Below are positions 45,344 to 53,364 of a stretch of 64,000 nt of DNA, piece by piece. Source of the stretch: Roseibium alexandrii DFL-11 (lineage in GTDB: Bacteria; Pseudomonadota; Alphaproteobacteria; Rhizobiales; Stappiaceae); assembly GCF_000158095.2 (NCBI RefSeq), contig NZ_CM011002.1, positions 4,311,203 through 4,375,202 on the forward strand, read 5' to 3'. The first letter of the stretch is position 1; each line of letters opens with the position of its first letter. The notes under the pieces are model-generated. The model had not been told where the DNA came from. It worked only from the letters and a program-made list of their open reading frames with translations, and searched no databases. Made by a program: the position numbers and the translations under genes.

Positions 45344-45745
45344 ATGACCAAGATCGTACTTGTTGCTGCTTGTGCGCTTGTCGACGTTGATGGACGTATC
45401 CTGATTGCGCAGCGTCCTGAAGGTAAATCGATGGCGGGTTTGTGGGAGTTTCCGGGCGGAAAGGTGGAAACTGGTGAGCGCCCAGAGGAGACTTTGATCC
45501 GTGAGCTCGGCGAAGAACTCGGCATCGAGGTTAACGAAGCGTGTCTTGCCCCTTTGACTTTCGCGAGCCACGCTTATGAGGACTTTCATCTTCTCATGCC
45601 ACTTTACATATGCCGAAGATGGGAAGGTACTCCCCGCGGCCGGGAAAATCAGGCGCTCAAGTGGGTTCGTGCCCTGAGGCTGCGGGATTATCCGATGCCA
45701 GCAGCGGATGAACCTTTGATCCCGCATATTATGGACGCAGTCTAG
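45344..45745 (+). CDS. mutT: MutT-type 8-oxo-dGTP diphosphatase (Nudix)
   Basis: A 133-residue Nudix hydrolase that removes oxidised dGTP from the nucleotide pool. The Nudix box is complete from GGKVETGERPEETLIRELGE to ELGIEV (about residues 36-60), and LIAQRPEGKSMAGLWEFPGG precedes it as in MutT. The ATG at 45344 is the natural N-terminus (MTKIVLVAACALVD). It follows argJ by 71 bases, a pairing seen in other alphaproteobacteria. Confidence 0.93.
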   Translation: MTKIVLVAACALVDVDGRILIAQRPEGKSMAGLWEFPGGKVETGERPEETLIRELGEELGIEVNEACLAPLTFASHAYEDFHLLMPLYICRRWEGTPRGRENQALKWVRALRLRDYPMPAADEPLIPHIMDAV

Positions 45746-45772
45746 TACCGGTGAATTTTTGGGATTAGCGAA

Positions 45773-45991
45773 ATGTATTCAGTGACCAAGCAGTTCCTAG
45801 TCAACCAGTTCACCCGGCTAATCCATGATCGTAGCGGTGCAACAATGGTTGAGTATGGCCTGCTTGTCGCAACACTTAGTATCGCAATCCTTCTGACTGT
45901 TGGTAGCATTGGAGAAACGGTCCGGGATGACATTTTCCAAGTTATTTCCAATGTAATGCTGACGGGAGCAAACGAAGCCGCGCAAAACTAA
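45773..45991 (+). CDS. Flp/Fap-type pilin (orphan)
   Basis: A 72-residue type IVb pilin precursor. The prepilin processing site is visible: basic leader ending RSG, then ATMVEYGLLVATLSIAILLT with Glu at +5 and Tyr at +6, the Flp signature. A hydrophobic helix and a short acidic tail follow. Tad secretion genes (tadA, rcpA, cpaB and so on) are not in the window, so it must use a system encoded elsewhere. It starts 27 bases after mutT. Confidence 0.88.
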   Translation: MYSVTKQFLVNQFTRLIHDRSGATMVEYGLLVATLSIAILLTVGSIGETVRDDIFQVISNVMLTGANEAAQN

Positions 45992-46011
45992 AACCGGTGA
46001 ATTCCTGATTT

Positions 46012-46944
46012 TCAATCCTGTTTCAACCCAACTTCCTCTGTCCCCAAAGCATCTGCCAACCGGGTTTGGGCTGACCCTGGTTTGAGCGGCTTTTGCTGGC
46101 TTGAATGCGGTGCCCATCCGAGCAATGTGACCATGTTGAAGGTTGCGCGGACCCGCCCATCTGAGTCTGCATAGTCCTGGGAATACAACTCAGCAGCCCT
46201 CAAAAACACCGTCTTAGGTAGAGGTGTTCTACTGCGCTCTCTCAGGATGTTTATCGCTCCCATCGCCTTCAAGTCAGCCATCAAATCAAACATGGAATTG
46301 TAGCGGACGGTCAGAGGATCCATGTCAGTCACTGGCAAGGCAAAACCGGCACGCTGCATAAGGCCGCCCAAATCTCTGGTATCTGCAAAAGGCAGCACAC
46401 GGGCTGCTGCTCCGCCCTTGAGCTCCAGTTCCGCACGGGTCAGGCAATCACGCAATTCCGTCAGCGTGCCGGCACCGGCGAGTGTCGCCAGAAACAATCC
46501 ATCGGGCCGCAATGCTCTTCGGATCTGAATGAGGGTGCCAGGCAGATCATTGACGAACTGAAGTGAAAGCGCTGACACGATGAGATCCACCGACTGATCC
46601 TTCAAAGGAAGCACGGCATCATCTGCTACAAATGCCGGAGCGGTCAGCTGCGGGTCCGGTTGCCAGAGGTCAGCCCTATATAGCGTTTTAACCTTTCCGG
46701 TTGCTTGAAGCAGTGCCTCGACATGACCGCAGTGTCCGCCCAGATCAATCGCCGTTTCGAAGGTCCGTGTGATCGCAGACAGCCGCTCGCCGAGATCTTC
46801 GGCGACCGCCTTCAACAAAAAGTCGGAACCGGGGTTTGCATTCACCAGAGCGGTTCTGCGTCTCATCCTCAGCAATTCGCGGTCAAACAATTCGGGTTGC
46901 GCGGTCACGGATTTCGCCTTCTTGTGCTTTCTCTCCGTCGACAT
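46012..46944 (-). CDS. NDUFAF5-like SAM-dependent methyltransferase-fold protein
   Basis: A 310-residue class I methyltransferase-fold protein. The start ELFDRELLRMRRRTALVNAN is the mark of the BioC/NDUFAF5 branch. SAM-site text is AIDLGGHCGHVEALLQ near residue 66, and DLIVSALSLQFVNDLPGTLI near residue 125. The human homologue NDUFAF5 hydroxylates an arginine of complex I subunit NDUFS7, so this bacterial form may do the same for NuoB. That is inference; a BioC-like role is less likely given the 'LxLQFVNDLPG' form. It is divergent from comF. Confidence 0.82.
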   Translation of the reverse strand: MSTERKHKKAKSVTAQPELFDRELLRMRRRTALVNANPGSDFLLKAVAEDLGERLSAITRTFETAIDLGGHCGHVEALLQATGKVKTLYRADLWQPDPQLTAPAFVADDAVLPLKDQSVDLIVSALSLQFVNDLPGTLIQIRRALRPDGLFLATLAGAGTLTELRDCLTRAELELKGGAAARVLPFADTRDLGGLMQRAGFALPVTDMDPLTVRYNSMFDLMADLKAMGAINILRERSRTPLPKTVFLRAAELYSQDYADSDGRVRATFNMVTLLGWAPHSSQQKPLKPGSAQTRLADALGTEEVGLKQD

Positions 46945-47049
46945 AGGTCAATTGCCAAGATGCGTCAAAACCATCGGCAGGTCTGGGGCTAGTCTCCATC
47001 TTGTGTAGCTTAGTGCATTATGCTCAATTTTTGATTGAGTGAGGTGTCC

Positions 47050-47826
47050 ATGACCGTCAAAACCGTTGTGACTTTGCCTGTGATGGCAGTAGGAGAATAC
47101 CTCCTGAATGCCCTTTTGCCGAGGCGCTGCCCTTGTTGCGATCGAGGTGTGGCCAGTGGTCTGGGTTTGTGCGGCACCTGTTGGCGGCAAATCCGGTTTT
47201 TAGAACGGCCGTGGTGTCAGAGGATGGGAACACCGTTTACACATGATGTCGGCGAGAACGCACTGAGCCCGCGAGCCATTGCCGACCCGCCAGAGTTCGA
47301 TCGTTTGCGAGCGGTTGCTTTCTACTCAGGGCCGGCAAAGGATTTGGTTTTGGCGTTAAAGTTTGCACGGCGTAGAGAGCTGGCAGAAGCCATGGGCATA
47401 TGGATGGCGCGTTCAGGCAATGAATTTCTGGGTGATAGCCTGGTCATACCGGTTCCACTTCATTGGACGCGCCTTTGGCAGCGCCGGTTTAATCAAGCTG
47501 CGGATCTTGCGCGCGTCGCCGCGGATATCTCAGGTGCAGAGTATGCACCGTTCGTGCTGAAACGGACGAAACGGACGCAGCAGCAAGTCGGGCTGCCCGC
47601 CAAAGAACGCATACGTAACGTGCGGCGGGCCTTTCAAGTGTCGGGCGATCAACTGCAAAAGCTCGCTGGGCGACGTGTGGTTCTTGTCGACGATGTTTAC
47701 ACGACCGGGTCGACAGTCAGCGCGTGTACCAAAGTGCTGAAATCCGCAGGTGCTGGCACCGTTGACGTCCTGACTTTTGCCTTGGCAGACCCTGCCAATC
47801 ACGAAGACGTTGACCGTTCAGATTAA
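47050..47826 (+). CDS. comF: ComF-family phosphoribosyltransferase-like protein
   Basis: A 258-residue protein with an N-terminal four-cysteine zinc motif (RRCPCCDRG ... LCGTCW, about residues 22-46) and a C-terminal phosphoribosyltransferase fold with VVLVDDVYTTGSTVSACTK near residue 215. ComF helps DNA uptake in naturally competent bacteria, but most alphaproteobacterial copies are uncharacterised. The ATG at 47050 has GAGG 5 bases upstream. Just before it, CTCAAT/ATTGAG (47023-47039) forms a small hairpin. grxC follows after 113 bases. Confidence 0.9.
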   Translation: MTVKTVVTLPVMAVGEYLLNALLPRRCPCCDRGVASGLGLCGTCWRQIRFLERPWCQRMGTPFTHDVGENALSPRAIADPPEFDRLRAVAFYSGPAKDLVLALKFARRRELAEAMGIWMARSGNEFLGDSLVIPVPLHWTRLWQRRFNQAADLARVAADISGAEYAPFVLKRTKRTQQQVGLPAKERIRNVRRAFQVSGDQLQKLAGRRVVLVDDVYTTGSTVSACTKVLKSAGAGTVDVLTFALADPANHEDVDRSD

Positions 47827-47939
47827 GCAAGCCGCCCGAAATTCTTGAGTTTTCGGGCTATCAAACGCATATACCGCTGCAAGCAACTTCCATTGCGCAC
47901 TATGGAGACGATCTACTGTGCGAGAAAAGGAAATCAGGA

Positions 47940-48197
47940 ATGTCCGACGTCACGATTTACACACGGCAACTCTGCGGGTTCTGTACGGCCGCGAAGCGCC
48001 TTCTGGAAAAGAAGGGTGTTTCGTTCACCGAGCATGACGCCACCTTTGACCCAAAACTGCGCCAGGAGATGGTCCAGAAGGCCAATGGCCGGGCCACATT
48101 CCCGCAAATCTTTATCGGATCAAAACACGTTGGTGGGTGCGATGATTTGCATGACCTGGAACGTGCAGGCAAACTGGACCAGTTGCTGGCTTCCTGA
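47940..48197 (+). CDS. grxC: Glutaredoxin 3
   Basis: An 85-residue glutaredoxin with the dithiol site QLCGFCTAAKRLL near residue 10, the TFPQIFIGSKHVGGCDDL loop (cis-proline and GG, residues about 53-70), the normal GrxC length. It reduces disulfides and glutathione mixed disulfides. AAGGA lies about 8 bases before the ATG. It heads the run grxC-nit-DUF1178, a common alphaproteobacterial order. Confidence 0.95.
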   Translation: MSDVTIYTRQLCGFCTAAKRLLEKKGVSFTEHDATFDPKLRQEMVQKANGRATFPQIFIGSKHVGGCDDLHDLERAGKLDQLLAS

Positions 48198-48239
48198 CTT
48201 CAAAGGAGCAGTGACTGATTTCCTTTTGAGGATGAACGA

Positions 48240-49094
48240 ATGGCCACCTTCAAAGCGGCGTGTATTCAGCTACGCAGCGGTAAGTCCATTGAGCAAAATG
48301 CAAGCGTTGCTGAGGAGCTGATCCGGCAAGCAGCCGAAGCTGGAGCGATCTACATTCAGACACCTGAAATGTCGAATGTTCTGGTCCGCAGCCGCGATGA
48401 GTTGATGGCACGGATCGGGTCTGGTTCTGCCGATCCGTTCTTGAAGATGGCGCAAACTGTGGCTTCGGAGCTTAATGTGTCTCTTCATCTCGGATCTTTG
48501 GCGGTCCTGAAAGACAGCGGCAAAGTCGCCAACCGGGCTTATTTCATTGGCACAGATGGCGCAATTCAAGCGTCCTATGACAAGATACACATGTTCGATG
48601 TGGATCTGCCGAATGGCGAGAGCTGGCGGGAGTCGGCAACTTATGACCCGGGTCAGGAAGCGATACTGACGGACGCGCCCTTTGGGCGTGTCGGCATGGC
48701 TGTGTGTTACGATGTCCGCTTCCCAGCCGTCTTTCGGGAACAAGCACGGCGCGGTGCTGAGATCCTGACTGCACCGGCAGCTTTCACCCGGCAGACTGGT
48801 GAAGCGCACTGGCATGTGCTACAGCGCGCCCGCGCAATCGAAAACGGCGCCTACATGATCTCCGCGGCCCAAGGCGGTGTCCACGAAGACGGCCGTGAGA
48901 CCTACGGGCACAGTCTGATGGCCGATCCCTGGGGAGAGGTTATTGCAGAGCTGGATCATGACGAGCCGGGATTCGTTGTCGCAGAAGTTGAGACTGAGAA
49001 TGTCGCCAAGGCACGAACGCGTATTCCCGCCATCACAAACGAGCGGGCATTCACGTCTCGTATTGCCGATGGCTTGAAGGAGATACCTGCGTGA
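48240..49094 (+). CDS. Nitrilase-superfamily amidohydrolase (Nit1-like)
   Basis: A 284-residue carbon-nitrogen hydrolase. The Glu-Lys-Cys triad is seen: IYIQTPEMSNV (Glu, near residue 42), YDKIHMFDVDL (Lys, near residue 113) and MAVCYDVRFPAVFREQARRG (Cys, near residue 156). Nearest known relatives are deaminated-glutathione amidase and omega-amidase, and a position beside grxC suits repair of glutathione side products. Its stop overlaps the GTG of the next gene. Confidence 0.9.
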   Translation: MATFKAACIQLRSGKSIEQNASVAEELIRQAAEAGAIYIQTPEMSNVLVRSRDELMARIGSGSADPFLKMAQTVASELNVSLHLGSLAVLKDSGKVANRAYFIGTDGAIQASYDKIHMFDVDLPNGESWRESATYDPGQEAILTDAPFGRVGMAVCYDVRFPAVFREQARRGAEILTAPAAFTRQTGEAHWHVLQRARAIENGAYMISAAQGGVHEDGRETYGHSLMADPWGEVIAELDHDEPGFVVAEVETENVAKARTRIPAITNERAFTSRIADGLKEIPA

Positions 49095-49615
49095 TCAAAT
49101 ACACGCTTGTTTGCGATACACCGCATACGTTTGAAGGCTGGTTCCGTAATTCGGAAGACTTCGAAGTGCAATGCGGCCGCGGCCTTGTGACATGCCCGGT
49201 TTGCAACAGCACAGATATCAAGAAGGGTTTGATGGCGCCTGCTGTGTCAACGTCGCGGAAAAAGGACGCCATGGTGGTTCCGCAGATGCCAAGCGCAGAT
49301 GTAATCGAGACACAATCGGCTCCAGAACCGGCCCCGGCAAAACCAGAAAGCGGCAAATCCCAAGTGTCTGCACTTTTGCCCAACGACGTTCGTCAGAAGG
49401 AGATCGTGGAAGCTTTGCGGCTCGTTCGGGCGAAAATGACCGAAAACTCGGAAAACGTTGGTACGAAATTCGCCTCGGAGGCGCGGAAAATCCATTACGG
49501 CGAATCCGAAGAACGCAACATTTACGGTGAAACATCACCTAAGGAAGCGATGGACCTCATCGACGAAGGAATTTCTGTTCTTCCTCTGCCTGAGCTGCCT
49601 GACGAAAAAAATTGA
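49091..49615 (+). CDS. DUF1178-family protein
   Basis: A 174-residue member of DUF1178. The N-terminus MIKYTLVCDTPHTFEGWFRN with the later CPVCNST (residues about 38-44) forms a probable zinc-binding or rubredoxin-like knuckle. A low-complexity Pro/Ala/Glu linker and a C-terminal ARKIHYGESEERNIYGETSP follow. The start is GTG at 49091, inside the nit stop (GTGA). No function is established. It is almost always found after the nitrilase gene in this group. Confidence 0.9.
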   Translation: MIKYTLVCDTPHTFEGWFRNSEDFEVQCGRGLVTCPVCNSTDIKKGLMAPAVSTSRKKDAMVVPQMPSADVIETQSAPEPAPAKPESGKSQVSALLPNDVRQKEIVEALRLVRAKMTENSENVGTKFASEARKIHYGESEERNIYGETSPKEAMDLIDEGISVLPLPELPDEKN

Positions 49616-49696
49616 CAGGGCCATCTGCCGCGAAACTCGGCGGTCCTCAGAACCGGAGAGGCCGCTGTTGCGCTGAACCTCTCCGAAACCTCAGTT

Positions 49697-50191
49697 TTAT
49701 AATGTTGCAGCTGTTTTCCGGCGTGCCTTCGGTTTCTCAACCTCCTGCATGCTTTCTTCGACCGCCTTGCTGAGTTCGCTCACGGTCTCCATCGCTGTTT
49801 CGTTCAACTCTTCAGCGGCCGCAGCGTTCTCGGTGAAGCTCTCACGCATCAAAGTGGCTTGCTTCTCAAAGTGTGCCTGATACTCGCTGGTCATTTTTGA
49901 ATAAAAAGCCTGCAGCGTGGCAAAGGTTTCCTCTGGTGCCGTGCACTGGCTCAGTGATTTCGCACATTCAAAATCCTCATGAAGCCGGTGGTTTACAAAA
50001 TCCATATGGCCTTCGAAGGCCTTTCCGGCATGTGTCCACATGGTTTCTCCCATTTTCTGGAAACTGGCGACGGCCTTGGCTTCCATACGGTCTTCACGTT
50101 CGGCAAAAGCCCAATTGGAAAATGCAGGCATGGGCCATTCCGGCATCATGCCGGTGAAGTCGAAACTTGTGGTATTCCGTTTGGTTGGCAT
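49697..50191 (-). CDS. Phasin-family protein
   Basis: A 164-residue, largely helical protein with Phasin_2-like text (FQKMGETMWTHAGKAFEGHM near residue 44, ETFATLQAFYSKMTSEYQAH near residue 83) and an Ala/Glu-rich amphipathic tail ending in a basic KPKARRKTAATL. Phasins coat polyhydroxyalkanoate granules. GGAGGG lies 4 bases before the ATG at 50191. No phaC or other granule gene is in the window. The 205 bases upstream (to 50396) contain nothing I recognise. Confidence 0.8.
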   Translation of the reverse strand: MPTKRNTTSFDFTGMMPEWPMPAFSNWAFAEREDRMEAKAVASFQKMGETMWTHAGKAFEGHMDFVNHRLHEDFECAKSLSQCTAPEETFATLQAFYSKMTSEYQAHFEKQATLMRESFTENAAAAEELNETAMETVSELSKAVEESMQEVEKPKARRKTAATL

Positions 50192-50396
50192 TGGACCCTC
50201 CGCTTGAGAATGGCTGTTCCGCGAACGCCGGCGGGGCAATTTCTCTAAGCCGGCGTCAGTTCCGGTTCGTGGACACTGCAGTGTGGGCAGCGCCGTGACG
50301 TTCCTTGACCTTACGGCAGATATGCGGCCTAACTTTGATGCAGGTCAATTTTTCACTGCGGCATTTTGGACACTGAGCAAAGGCCAGAACTGGTTC

Positions 50397-51092
50397 TCAG
50401 GTATTTTTTAAGAAGCTGCGCAGTGCGCCGGTCACTTCATCCGGTTTTTCCAACGTGGAAAGATGTCCGCTACCTTCGATAACGGCGAGTTCGCTTTCCG
50501 GAATGAGCGAATGTATCTCATGCGCAAGCTCAGGCGGGGTCAGTGTGTCCCCATCTCCGACCAAAACGAGCGACGGACAGGATATCTCATGAAGCCGTGG
50601 CCGTGCATCTGGTCGATGGATCAGCGCTGTTTGCTGGCGCACAAAGGCTTCTGGACCAGTGTCTGATGCCATCTCGACAACGATTTGTTTGAGATCGTGG
50701 TCGTCCTGCCGCCTCTCATGGACAAAACCGGGAAAGAGCAGTTCAGGAACCTTCTCAAAGCTCCGTTCCCTGGCCAGTTTGATCAGGAACTCGCGCCGTT
50801 CTGTCTGTTCCGGAGTGTCGGCACGCGCGTTCGTATCCAGCAGTGCGAGCTTGCTGACCTGCTCCGGTGCCTCGCGCATGATTTCCATGGCGATGTAACC
50901 GCCCATGGACAGGCCAATCAGAGAGAACCGCTCGGGCGCATGTTTCAAGATGTCGGCCGCGATCGCTTCAATCCTGTCATGCTCGCGGTGATTGGCAACC
51001 ATGATCGGGCGGTCCGCAAACGCAACAATTTGTGGTGCGTACAGGGCTTCGGTGCACAGAAGACCCGGGACAAACAGAATTGGGTCACACAT
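50397..51092 (-). CDS. Alpha/beta-fold hydrolase coupled to ubiG
   Basis: A 231-residue hydrolase. Nucleophile serine in SLIGLSMGGYIAMEIMREAP near residue 61, acid in LVGDGDTLTPPE near residue 178 and histidine in VIEGSGHLSTLEKPDEV near residue 207. The N-terminus lacks the usual HG oxyanion motif and reads ILFVPGLLCTEALY instead, as in some short esterases. Its ATG overlaps the ubiG stop by one base. Substrate unknown. Confidence 0.82.
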   Translation of the reverse strand: MCDPILFVPGLLCTEALYAPQIVAFADRPIMVANHREHDRIEAIAADILKHAPERFSLIGLSMGGYIAMEIMREAPEQVSKLALLDTNARADTPEQTERREFLIKLARERSFEKVPELLFPGFVHERRQDDHDLKQIVVEMASDTGPEAFVRQQTALIHRPDARPRLHEISCPSLVLVGDGDTLTPPELAHEIHSLIPESELAVIEGSGHLSTLEKPDEVTGALRSFLKNT

Positions 51093-51853
51093 CAGGACGC
51101 CTTGGGCCGTTCGGCGAGCAGCATGTAATTGACATCCATGTCGCGTGAACGGGCCCAGGTGTCGGTGATTGGGTTAAAACTAACACCGGACCGGTCGATG
51201 ATGGTCAAACCTGCCGCATTGAGAGGAGACTCGATTTCGGACGGTTTGACCAGTTTTTCGTAGGAATGCGTGCCCTTCGGCAACCAACGCAAAACGTATT
51301 CCGCCCCCACAATCGCCAGAGCATAAGCCTTCATAGTCCGGTTGATTGTCGCAACAAACATGAGGCCACCTGGGCGGACCATCTGGCTCGTCGCGTTGAG
51401 GAAAAGCGGGACATCGGCGACGTGTTCAACGACTTCCATATTCAGAACGACGTCGAATTTTTCCCCGGCCTCGGCCAATGCTTCCGCTGTTTCAGCGCGG
51501 TAATCGATGTCCAAGCCCGATGATTGCATGTGGAGTTTGGCAACCTCTATGTTGGTTTCAGACGCGTCTGCGCCGACGACATCGGCACCGAGCCGGGCCA
51601 TGGGTTCGCTCAACAGACCTCCGCCGCATCCGATGTCCAGAAACCTCAGGCCCTTAAACGCGTCCGGTGAGTTTGGATCTCGGTCGAATTGGCGGCAGAC
51701 CTCCTGTTTGATGTAGGACAGCCGTACCGGGTTGAATTTGTGCAGTGGTTTGAATTTGCCGGTCGGATCCCACCATTGATCGGCCAACGCTGAAAACCGG
51801 GCAACTTCATCACTGTCGATCGTTCCATTGGTTTTTTGTGCCGTACTTGTCAT
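51092..51853 (-). CDS. ubiG: Ubiquinone biosynthesis O-methyltransferase
   Basis: UbiG carries out both O-methylations of the ubiquinone ring. The 253-residue protein has the family start [20 protein letters not shown] near residue 16, the SAM motif [20 protein letters not shown] near residue 70 and [18 protein letters not shown] near residue 135. I chose the ATG at 51853, with AAGGG 8 bases upstream. It is divergent from lysC across 191 bases. Confidence 0.96.
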   Translation of the reverse strand: MTSTAQKTNGTIDSDEVARFSALADQWWDPTGKFKPLHKFNPVRLSYIKQEVCRQFDRDPNSPDAFKGLRFLDIGCGGGLLSEPMARLGADVVGADASETNIEVAKLHMQSSGLDIDYRAETAEALAEAGEKFDVVLNMEVVEHVADVPLFLNATSQMVRPGGLMFVATINRTMKAYALAIVGAEYVLRWLPKGTHSYEKLVKPSEIESPLNAAGLTIIDRSGVSFNPITDTWARSRDMDVNYMLLAERPKAS

Positions 51854-52044
51854 ATGAAGACCCTTCATCAGAGTGCCGAAGAGCGCCACTCCGTACATCT
51901 CAAAAGTATTCTCTGTGGTTCCAAGGTCGCAGCCTATTTGTCAAGCCAACCTGTTGCAGCATCGCGACGCACCCTGTATGCATGTCCGCCGATCCAACAG
52001 GCGCGAGCGGCGCCCCGGGAAGTCATAACTAGAATACGAGTGGT

Positions 52045-53295
52045 ATGGCCCGACTGGTTTTAAAATTTGGCGGGACATCGGTTGCTGACCTCGATCGCAT
52101 CCGCAATGTCGCGCGCCACGTCAAACGGGAAGTGGACGCAGGTCACCAGGTTGCTGTTGTTGTGTCAGCAATGTCCGGGCAGACCAACAAGCTGGTTCAG
52201 TTCTGCCGTGACGCTTCACCGCTGCATGATGCCCGCGAGTATGACGCGGTCGTTGCTTCAGGCGAACAGGTAACATCCGGCCTCCTGGCCATTGTCCTGC
52301 AGGACATGGGAGTGAATGCACGCTCCTGGCAGGGATGGCAGGTGCCGATCAAGACGGACGAAAATCACGGTGCCGCCCGCATTCGTGAGATTGATGGCGC
52401 GTTTTTGACCGAGCGGCTTGAGCAAGGGCAGGTGGCTGTTCTCGCTGGCTTTCAGGGCATTTCGCCGGACAATCGGATTTCGACACTTGGCCGGGGCGGC
52501 TCTGACACCAGCGCGGTTGCGATAGCAGCAGCCATTAAAGCTGACCGGTGTGATATCTATACAGATGTTGACGGGGTCTACACGACCGACCCACGAATCG
52601 TTCCGCAGGCACAACGCCTTGATCGTGTTTCGTTTGAAGAAATGCTCGAAATGGCGTCTCTTGGAGCGAAGGTTCTCCAGGTGCGGTCCGTTGAAATGGC
52701 GATGGTGCATGGTGTTCGCACTTTTGTCCGGTCAAGCTTTGATGACCCGGATGCGCCGCAGACTGGCCAGGACGGCCTTCCGGTAGGTACTCTTATTTGC
52801 GACGAGGATGAACTCGTGGAACAGCAGGTTGTCACCGGCATTGCATATGCCAAGGACGAAGCTCAGATCTCTATCCGTGACGTGGCGGACAAGCCGGGGG
52901 TCGCTCAATCCGTTTTCGGTCCGTTGGCGGATGCCAGCATCAACGTGGACATGATCGTTCAGAACATCTCTCCAGATGGCAAGACGACCGACATCACGTT
53001 TACTGTTCCTGAGGCGGATTTCGCCCGGGCGAAAAAAGTATTGGAAGACAATCGCGATGAGATCGGCTTCCAGAACCTCGAAGGCGCAGCTGACGTCGTG
53101 AAAGTGTCCGTCATCGGCATTGGGATGCGGTCACACGCTGGTGTCGCTGCCCAGTGCTTTAGCGGTTTGGCGAGCAAGGGCATCAACATTCGTGCGATCA
53201 CAACCTCGGAAATCAAGATTTCCGTTCTCATTGATTCCGCCTATGCGGAACTTGCAGTCCGGACTCTCCATTCGCTATACGGGTTGGACGGATAA
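52045..53295 (+). CDS. lysC: Aspartate kinase
   Basis: The first enzyme of the aspartate family (Lys, Thr, Met, diaminopimelate). At 416 residues it is of the monofunctional type. ARLVLKFGGTSVADLDRIRN opens the kinase domain (about 1-245, with GRGGSDTSAVAIAAAI near residue 150 and TDVDGVYTTDPRIV near residue 174); two ACT domains (about 265-410) give feedback control. The ribosome site before the ATG is weak. It is followed 70 bases later by ptsP, the order seen in many alphaproteobacteria. Confidence 0.97.
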   Translation: MARLVLKFGGTSVADLDRIRNVARHVKREVDAGHQVAVVVSAMSGQTNKLVQFCRDASPLHDAREYDAVVASGEQVTSGLLAIVLQDMGVNARSWQGWQVPIKTDENHGAARIREIDGAFLTERLEQGQVAVLAGFQGISPDNRISTLGRGGSDTSAVAIAAAIKADRCDIYTDVDGVYTTDPRIVPQAQRLDRVSFEEMLEMASLGAKVLQVRSVEMAMVHGVRTFVRSSFDDPDAPQTGQDGLPVGTLICDEDELVEQQVVTGIAYAKDEAQISIRDVADKPGVAQSVFGPLADASINVDMIVQNISPDGKTTDITFTVPEADFARAKKVLEDNRDEIGFQNLEGAADVVKVSVIGIGMRSHAGVAAQCFSGLASKGINIRAITTSEIKISVLIDSAYAELAVRTLHSLYGLDG

Positions 53296-53364
53296 GAATC
53301 TGTGAGTCTGGTCTTGGCGTAGTCGAGATCGGATTTTTGCTTAGCGGGATTACTCGGGGGCGGA

